11,960 nt of DNA from STD1-204 sp041649895 (lineage in GTDB: Bacteria > Patescibacteriota > Minisyncoccia > Minisyncoccales > Minisyncoccaceae). Positions 6,681 to 11,960 of the stretch are shown here, piece by piece. The position numbers and the translations under genes were made by a program. Below the pieces are notes generated by a model, which did not search any database, had not been told where the DNA came from, and worked only from the letters and a program-made list of their open reading frames with translations. The stretch is taken from assembly GCA_041649895.1 (NCBI GenBank), contig JBAZMG010000029.1:1-11960 (forward strand), read 5' to 3'. Within the stretch, counting starts at the first letter, position 1; each line of letters opens with the position of its first letter.

Positions 6681-7679
6681 TTATTGATAGATTTTAATAA
6701 GTTCATTTTTGATATCTTCAACTTTTAGCCATTGTGTGTTTGTGTTGGAACTGTATTCAAATCCCTCAGTTACTCTTTTCCCGTTCCTAGAAAAATCCGG
6801 TTCAGATTTCCACCAATCAAAATGTGGGTAAATAATATAGTGTTTATCATATTCGTACGTATGCAATGAATCATCTTTTGTAACCATTACCTCATGTAAT
6901 TTTTCTCCCTCCCTAATGCCAATATTTTTTATTATGCATCCTGGTAGCATGGCTTCAGCTAAATCAGTAATCAAAAAAGAAGGGATCTTGGATATATAGG
7001 TTTCTCCACCAGTTGATTCATCAAGTGCTTTAAATACAAGTTCAACACCTTGATCAAGTGTAATCCAGAATCGTGTCATTTTTTCATCAGTAATAGGCAA
7101 TTCCTTTCCTCCTTTGTCAATTAAATTTTTAAATATCGGTATTATTGATCCGCGACTCCCAGCTACATTTCCATACCTTACAACTGAAAACTTGGTTCCA
7201 CTAATCTTACTATATGCATTAGCAGAAATAAAAAGTTTATCGGAAACAAGCTTTGTTCCTCCATACAAATTTATTGGATTCACAGCTTTATCAGTAGAAA
7301 GAGCAACAACTTTTTTTATTCCTCTGTCAATTGCTGCATCAATCACATTCTGAGCTCCGTGTATATTAGTTTTTATTGCTTCAAAAGGATTGTATTCACA
7401 GGTAGGGACCTGTTTCATTGCAGCTGCATGTATTACATAATCTACACGATCAAAAGCCCTCATAAGACGATCTTTATCTCTCACATCACCAATAAAAAAG
7501 CGCACTTTTGACATGTCATATATTTTTTCATATTCGGATTTCATTACACTTTGCTTATACTCATCTCTTGAATAAATGATTATACGATGAGGGGTGTATT
7601 TATTAAGAATCATTTCAAGAAATTTTTTCCCAAAACTTCCTGTCCCTCCAGTAATTAAAACAGTTTTTCCGTTAAGCAT
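6681..7679 (-). CDS. pseB: UDP-N-acetylglucosamine 4,6-dehydratase (inverting), PseB
   Basis: This short-chain dehydrogenase/reductase converts UDP-GlcNAc to UDP-2-acetamido-2,6-dideoxy-L-arabino-4-hexulose, the first step to pseudaminic acid and an entry to other L-configured amino sugars. It has the NADP-binding TGGTGSFG (10-17), GDVRD (64-68), HAAAMKQVP (84-92), the catalytic STDKA (128-132, D130 and K131) and YGGTK (139-143, Tyr-x3-Lys). MTRFWITLDQG (201-211), IREGEKLHEVM (255-265) and FEYSSNTNTQWL (307-318) are characteristic of PseB. The retained Tyr separates it from WbjB/FnlA-type epimerases, which have Met there. The frame extends upstream to 7811, but those codons overlap the preceding gene; the ATG at 7679 gives 332 residues, the family length. 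It lies 64 bases after the thiamine-diphosphate enzyme. No other Pse gene is in the window. Confidence 0.92.
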   Translation of the reverse strand: MLNGKTVLITGGTGSFGKKFLEMILNKYTPHRIIIYSRDEYKQSVMKSEYEKIYDMSKVRFFIGDVRDKDRLMRAFDRVDYVIHAAAMKQVPTCEYNPFEAIKTNIHGAQNVIDAAIDRGIKKVVALSTDKAVNPINLYGGTKLVSDKLFISANAYSKISGTKFSVVRYGNVAGSRGSIIPIFKNLIDKGGKELPITDEKMTRFWITLDQGVELVFKALDESTGGETYISKIPSFLITDLAEAMLPGCIIKNIGIREGEKLHEVMVTKDDSLHTYEYDKHYIIYPHFDWWKSEPDFSRNGKRVTEGFEYSSNTNTQWLKVEDIKNELIKIYQ

Positions 7680-7743
7680 AATTGATATATTAATATTAAA
7701 AATTGTTAAAGAGATAGCACTAAACTTTATAATTAATAGTGTA

Positions 7744-9561
7744 CTATTTATGATCTTTGTTAAGATTACTCCATCCAGGCATATTTTCAACCTGATCGTC
7801 TTCAGAGACAAAAGGGTATAAGTTTTCTAAATGTGAAGAAGTAAACGTACCATCAGGATTTGCAATGGTCATTGATTTTGGGATCTCGTCAAAATTGATG
7901 GATCCGACAACCTCGCAAAGTAACGGCGAATCATCATTCATAGCAACCTTCAAAACCGGATCAATTTTTTGGTTTGTATCAATAAGCATATAGTTTATAC
8001 CATAAGCAGCAGCAACATCCCTTAATGACGGAAAACATATACCACTTGACTTATTACAACCTGCAAAACGTGACACAAAATTATTTTTTTGCATTGTCAT
8101 TATTGAAGCATAACCCTCATTTGAAAAAATGAAAATTTTGAGTGGCAAACAATAGGTATTAATCAATGCCAATTCCTGAATGTTATGTTGCAGGCTTCCA
8201 TCACCTTCAAAAACTATAGTACGTGACTTTTCCCCTGCTATACAACAAGCAATAGCGCTTGGGATACACCATCCCATGGATCCTAGGCCCATGGAAGAAA
8301 TAAACCGTTGTCCGGATTTAAGTTTATATGCCAAATGTGAAATTCCACAAGTTCTTCCAGAAGAAGATCCGATAAAGATATCAGTAATTCTTGAATAGTC
8401 TGATAACTTTTCTGCGAACAAGTATGCATCAACCTTTCCCTCATTATCAACAGGTTGTATTTCTTTATAAAGTGGGTATTTATTTTTAATAAATCTGCAA
8501 TACTCAAGCCAATTACTTCTTTCTTTAGGGTTGTACTCTTTGCTTTGCTTAATAACCGCATCTATAAAGACACCTGCATCACAGACAATTTTCATTTCAA
8601 AGGGAACGGATAATTTATCTATTTCACCTTTGTCAATATCAACAATAATTTTCTTCGCATTCGGTGCAAACCGTTTTTCAGCATAAGCTGTAATTGCCGG
8701 ATTAAGGCGGGTCCCAATAATCAGCAAGAAATCTGAATTCTGCAGAACATAGTTGGAAAAGCGGGTCGCAGGGATTCCTGGTGATCCCATAAACAGATCC
8801 TCATCATCTCCGAATATTCCTTTAGCACGCCATGTCGCCAGTACAGGTATTTGAAGGTCATTACTAATTTTTCTGATCATATCTCCCTTATCCGAAGCTA
8901 CTACCCCGTGACCGATCAATATAGCCGGCCTATTTGAAGCATTTAGCACCCTGAAAATTTCAGAAATCTCCGATTCTTCAATATTGTAATCCTCTACTAA
9001 GTCTTCTTTGACCGGATCAAATGGTATCAGTAAGGATTCATCTATATGAGCGCCTTGTATATCAAGAGGTATATCTATCCATACAGGGCCTCTTCGACCA
9101 TGGGTTGCCAGATAAACCGCTTTTTCCAGATGGTAACGAATTTTTGACTTATCAAGAACAATTGCAGCATATTTAGTAATTGGAGTAACAATAGGTATAA
9201 TGGCAATTTCCTGAGCGCCGTATTGCCTTAATCCACGCAATTGTCCCATTTGCTCAATTTTTGTCTGGCCGGATATGAATAGCGCCGGAGAAGAATCAAG
9301 CCATGCCCCTGCACACCCTGTTATCGCATTGGTCGCTCCAGGTCCTGTGGTTACCAGACATGCGCCGAGATGCTTAGTATATTGAGCATAGCTGTCTGCG
9401 CAAATTCCAGTTGCCTGCTCATTAAGGTTATAAATCATATTTAATCCTTTCTGCTTTGCAGCGCTATCGAGCAGATGCATTATCCCACCACCGGATATCG
9501 AAAAAAGATCTTTTATCCCGTTTTCAAAAAGGAATCTGGCAACATAATCAGATACTTTCAT
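7744..9561 (-). CDS. Thiamine-diphosphate-dependent enzyme, acetolactate-synthase-like
   Basis: A 605-residue protein with the three-domain layout of the acetolactate synthase/pyruvate oxidase family. The N-terminal Pyr domain (1-170) has the cofactor-activating Glu in NLNEQATG (E48) and TTGPGATNA (71-79). The middle domain (about 195-335) includes RPAILIGHGV (211-220) and IIGTRLNP (281-288). The C-terminal PP domain has the Mg-diphosphate motif GDGS (453-456) ending in FSNEGY (N481). All key cofactor residues are present. Its place between a pyruvyl transferase homologue and PseB argues for sugar chemistry rather than branched-chain amino acid synthesis, and no ilvN-type subunit is near. YerE-like addition of a two-carbon unit from pyruvate to a ketosugar is one candidate role (inference). 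FAD binding cannot be judged by eye. The gene is 36 bases after its upstream neighbour. Confidence 0.88.
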   Translation of the reverse strand: MKVSDYVARFLFENGIKDLFSISGGGIMHLLDSAAKQKGLNMIYNLNEQATGICADSYAQYTKHLGACLVTTGPGATNAITGCAGAWLDSSPALFISGQTKIEQMGQLRGLRQYGAQEIAIIPIVTPITKYAAIVLDKSKIRYHLEKAVYLATHGRRGPVWIDIPLDIQGAHIDESLLIPFDPVKEDLVEDYNIEESEISEIFRVLNASNRPAILIGHGVVASDKGDMIRKISNDLQIPVLATWRAKGIFGDDEDLFMGSPGIPATRFSNYVLQNSDFLLIIGTRLNPAITAYAEKRFAPNAKKIIVDIDKGEIDKLSVPFEMKIVCDAGVFIDAVIKQSKEYNPKERSNWLEYCRFIKNKYPLYKEIQPVDNEGKVDAYLFAEKLSDYSRITDIFIGSSSGRTCGISHLAYKLKSGQRFISSMGLGSMGWCIPSAIACCIAGEKSRTIVFEGDGSLQHNIQELALINTYCLPLKIFIFSNEGYASIMTMQKNNFVSRFAGCNKSSGICFPSLRDVAAAYGINYMLIDTNQKIDPVLKVAMNDDSPLLCEVVGSINFDEIPKSMTIANPDGTFTSSHLENLYPFVSEDDQVENMPGWSNLNKDHK

Positions 9562-9597
9562 TTTCTGTTACTATTTGAAAATAAATTTAATCTCAAA

Positions 9598-10827
9598 TTA
9601 CTTTATCAATTCAAATAGAAAATAACTGTCTGGGGTTTTTCCAATTTCTTCAAACAATACTTTCGCCATAGAATTTGGTCCGTTTGAAGTAAGTATGACA
9701 ATTTCATCTGTATGTTTTCGTATTTCCTCTGGTGATTCTGAAACTAATCCCTCAAACATAACTTTACGAAAAGAATCATATACGTGAGATAGTTGCGCCT
9801 TTGGACATTTTTGAGAAATGTAATTGACTGTAAGAGTTGACATCTGGGTCAATCCCCATATTGAATAATTATATTCAGTATCTCTATCTGTAAATACTCT
9901 ATCAACAAATTTCTTTATAGGTTCAAATGCATCAACAATATATTCTTTTCTTTGCCTTTGCTCATAGTACCAACTAAGATCATAAATTGATTTATAACTA
10001 TTATATGTTTCAATCAATCGTTTTTCAGTGATGCTTAAAAGCCGTTCTTTATGCTCTTCATAACAAACCGGTTCAGGATACCAGTTGATTGTTTTTAAAT
10101 CATTGAAATCATATATTTTCAGAAGTTTTTCCAACCATCCAAAACGATAGGATATTTTCTTCTTAATAAGAACAACAGGTATGCCCGCTGCCATACAAGG
10201 TACAGAACAATGCAATAGACTTGTAATGATTAATTTTCCTTCATTTTTATAACGATCATAATATTGCTGCATCATTGATTTAGGGTCATTAATTCCTTCA
10301 TGCAGATGAGTAAGAAATTCAGCATTATTTTTCAAGTCTTCGGGAATAAAGTGTACAACTTCGGGATTAACATCAACAATAAACACTTTGTCAAATTTCT
10401 TTCCTTCAGTTAATCTTTTAGGAAGAGTTGCTGTTATACAGCCATGAAGATAGGCACTTATGTTATAACTTCGTAGTGTGTTCATGGTTCTTTCATCACG
10501 ACATCCTATCGGTTCAAATCTATGATAATAATCAACTTCTTCTGATAATAAAGTATCTTTGGCAAGTGTCAGGCCAAGAAAAACAGGGATAATGTGATCA
10601 GAAAATCGCCCAGAGATTCCACCTTCAGTATAATCAACCAAAGGCATTGTAACCGGCAATATCACATATTCACCTTGATATGAACCTGTTTCATTTTTAT
10701 CTATGTACACAATCTCCTCTTTAGGTATACCCATGTTTTCATATATTGTATCAATAGCAATGATTTGCATATTGTCACCTAAATTATTAACTCCTCTAGC
10801 ATTGAATGTATAATTCGCAAATTTCAT
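9598..10827 (-). CDS. Polysaccharide pyruvyl transferase family protein with extra C-terminal domain
   Basis: A 409-residue member of the CsaB/GumL-like family (Pfam PF04230), which transfers pyruvate from phosphoenolpyruvate to sugars as a ketal and has a GT-B-like fold. It shows NLGD near the N-terminus (15-18), PIGCRDERTMNTL (106-118), HGCITATLP (128-136) and LIITSLLHCSVPCMAAGIPV (199-218), the equivalent of the family's ITSRLHG. That motif is altered here, with Leu for Arg and Cys for Gly, so the substrate may be unusual. From about 319 (YSIWGLTQMS) to the end is a separate alpha/beta segment resembling a small Rossmann-like domain. The start at 10827 has a Shine-Dalgarno. It follows the PP-loop gene by 21 bases, suggesting coupled expression. 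Activity is not proven by family membership: some relatives have other roles. Confidence 0.8.
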   Translation of the reverse strand: MKFANYTFNARGVNNLGDNMQIIAIDTIYENMGIPKEEIVYIDKNETGSYQGEYVILPVTMPLVDYTEGGISGRFSDHIIPVFLGLTLAKDTLLSEEVDYYHRFEPIGCRDERTMNTLRSYNISAYLHGCITATLPKRLTEGKKFDKVFIVDVNPEVVHFIPEDLKNNAEFLTHLHEGINDPKSMMQQYYDRYKNEGKLIITSLLHCSVPCMAAGIPVVLIKKKISYRFGWLEKLLKIYDFNDLKTINWYPEPVCYEEHKERLLSITEKRLIETYNSYKSIYDLSWYYEQRQRKEYIVDAFEPIKKFVDRVFTDRDTEYNYSIWGLTQMSTLTVNYISQKCPKAQLSHVYDSFRKVMFEGLVSESPEEIRKHTDEIVILTSNGPNSMAKVLFEEIGKTPDSYFLFELIK

Positions 10828-10832
10828 ATTTA

Positions 10833-10837
10833 CTCCT
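10833..10837 (-). promoter_or_regulatory. Ribosome binding site of the pyruvyl transferase family gene
   Basis: AGGAG on the minus strand five bases before the ATG at 10827, within the 21-base gap after the preceding stop. It is one of only two clear Shine-Dalgarno sequences in the window, the other belonging to the intron protein, and it fixes this start. Confidence 0.65.
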
Positions 10838-10848
10838 AATTTTTTAAG

Positions 10849-11960
10849 TCACGGTCTATAAGTATATTGCAGTGGATTACCTCGTTTAAACCCATTCTTT
10901 AATAGTTTAATTAATCCTGCAACTCTAGCAGATATAGGAAATTTTATTTTCTTCTTCCTGAAAGCTTCTAATGTTTCGGAAACATAATGATCTTTTTTGC
11001 CTTTGAAAACCAAATATCCTAAATAATAGTCTTTATTCCTGTTAAATTTATCAACATCAAATATATCTCTAAACAAATCCAGCTTTCCAAATAGATATAA
11101 ATCTATCATTGTTCTTGTGCATTTCGAACATTTACTACAATTTTTCAGAACGCCATTTTCTATATATGGATTACGGCACACATTCAAATAATGTCTGGGT
11201 AATTCAAAATTTGATATAAATTCAGTTTTTTCATGTCTTAGAGCTTCACTACCAGTTGAATAAAAAGAAAGGTTATCAGAGCTTAACAAATGCATGTATA
11301 GTAGATTATATAGTTCACTGCTATGAGAACATATTTTAAAACTACTATAAGGGTGGCCTGAAGAAAAATAGTAAATTGAAAAGAGTTTTTGTAAAGCAAA
11401 AATGTAGGATGTAAACATTGGTGTTATAATAGCTTCATGAGCTATACGATATACTTCCTTTACAATGTTAGATGATATGTTAACAAATACAACACCTAAT
11501 TCATTACAAATATTTTCTGCTAATTCATGCAATTTTAAAGGTAATTCATCAACTGAAGAAGCTTCGGTCTTATATTCTAAATAAACACCATGTGTAATAT
11601 TAAATCCAGGAATGTTCTCTCCTTTGTTTTTAAGTAGTGTATAAAAGGAATCAACACCCCCTGAAACACCTGTTGCAACAGCATGTTTAGAATTAATTAC
11701 TCTGTCATCCAATTCACAATTAATATTGATTGAATTGTAAAATTTCAATTCTTTAGAAATTGTAGGAATTAAAAGAACGACCAATTGATAATAAAGTCTA
11801 CTAGATAAAGGGGCAAGGCAAGTCATTGTAATAGGATCTTCACAAGTAGAGTGGGACATTGCATAGAGTAAAAGACCAATTACAAATGCATCAGAACGTT
11901 CTGTACACAAGTATTCTTCAAATATTCTATCTACTTCGTAATATAAAGTAAATCCCCCCC
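10849..11960 (-). CDS. PP-loop (N-type ATP pyrophosphatase) family protein with QueC-like cysteine cluster, N-terminus off window
   Basis: At least 369 residues; the frame is open to the right edge, so the true start is outside. The first in-frame start-like codon (TTG, 11910) is unlikely to be the start, because plausible protein sequence (FTLYYEVDRIFEEYL) continues upstream of it. SGGVDS (bases 11647-11664) is the ATP-binding PP-loop found in enzymes that adenylate a substrate for replacement by nitrogen or sulfur, such as QueC, TilS and asparagine synthetase. Near bases 11115-11175 are four cysteines, one in VCRNP then CSKCSKC, resembling the zinc site of QueC. The N-terminal segment before the PP-loop (with SDAFVIGLLLYAM and LSSRLYYQL) is not part of QueC. 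The protein is therefore not a housekeeping deazaguanine enzyme. In this operon it may modify a sugar or its precursor; the substrate is unknown. Confidence 0.78.
   Translation of the reverse strand, partial: GGFTLYYEVDRIFEEYLCTERSDAFVIGLLLYAMSHSTCEDPITMTCLAPLSSRLYYQLVVLLIPTISKELKFYNSININCELDDRVINSKHAVATGVSGGVDSFYTLLKNKGENIPGFNITHGVYLEYKTEASSVDELPLKLHELAENICNELGVVFVNISSNIVKEVYRIAHEAIITPMFTSYIFALQKLFSIYYFSSGHPYSSFKICSHSSELYNLLYMHLLSSDNLSFYSTGSEALRHEKTEFISNFELPRHYLNVCRNPYIENGVLKNCSKCSKCTRTMIDLYLFGKLDLFRDIFDVDKFNRNKDYYLGYLVFKGKKDHYVSETLEAFRKKKIKFPISARVAGLIKLLKNGFKRGNPLQYTYRP

Noticed and set aside
7680..7811. A 44-codon N-terminal extension of PseB
   Set aside because: It overlaps the end of the thiamine-diphosphate enzyme gene, has no family similarity, and the ATG at 7679 gives the usual PseB length with TGGTGSFG at residue 10.
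8283..8561. A 92-residue minus-strand frame inside the thiamine-diphosphate enzyme gene
   Set aside because: It is an alternative frame of a well-supported gene, without motif or translation signal.
7744..9561. Housekeeping acetolactate synthase (IlvB)
   Set aside because: No small subunit or branched-chain amino acid genes nearby, and the gene sits inside a glycan operon; the family call is kept but not the pathway.
10849..11960. QueC (7-cyano-7-deazaguanine synthase)
   Set aside because: The PP-loop and cysteines are similar, but the long N-terminal region and the operon context do not match QueC, which is about 220-240 residues.

Overview
The window most likely comes from a Bacteroidota genome, probably Bacteroidales. 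Two transposase genes are each preceded by the promoter form peculiar to that phylum (TTTG, a 20-base gap, then TATATTTG or TATCTTAG). Most start codons lack a Shine-Dalgarno sequence and are preceded by A/T-rich DNA, also typical of the phylum. No species can be named from this sequence. Every supported gene lies on the minus strand, so transcription runs right to left.

Left part (1-3308), mobile DNA. A group II intron (1-1275, its 3' part beyond the window) with a reverse transcriptase/maturase gene sits inside the transposase gene of an insertion sequence (roughly 1-1655, also incomplete). Intron and host gene point the same way, so RNA splicing could in principle restore the transposase. 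After about 120 bases of A/T-rich DNA comes a second, apparently intact IS5-type element (1779-3308). It has imperfect terminal inverted repeats, a 4-bp target duplication (ATTT) and one full-length DDE transposase. The two elements resemble each other in the sub-terminal DNA upstream of their transposases.

A 200-base A/T-rich stretch without a convincing gene (3309-3509) separates these elements from the rest.

Right part (3510-11960), a surface-glycan (capsule or O-antigen type) locus. In order of transcription the genes are: a PP-loop ATPase with a cysteine cluster (start beyond the right edge), a polysaccharide pyruvyl transferase family protein with an extra C-terminal domain, an acetolactate-synthase-like thiamine-diphosphate enzyme, a PseB-type UDP-GlcNAc 4,6-dehydratase, a large GT2 glycosyltransferase, and a hexapeptide-repeat O-acetyltransferase. 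Gaps between the first five genes are 21-64 bases, so they look like one operon; the last gene follows after about 120 bases.

PseB makes a UDP-linked 4-keto-6-deoxy amino sugar. No PseC, PseH, PseG, PseI or PseF is in the window, but a thiamine-diphosphate enzyme lies directly beside PseB. One possibility is that the ketosugar receives a two-carbon branch, as YerE does in yersiniose synthesis; this is inference. The GT2 enzyme would transfer a sugar, and the pyruvyl transferase homologue and acetyltransferase would decorate the glycan. The PP-loop ATPase has no assigned substrate and is the least explained member. No tRNA, rRNA, CRISPR array or replication origin was seen.
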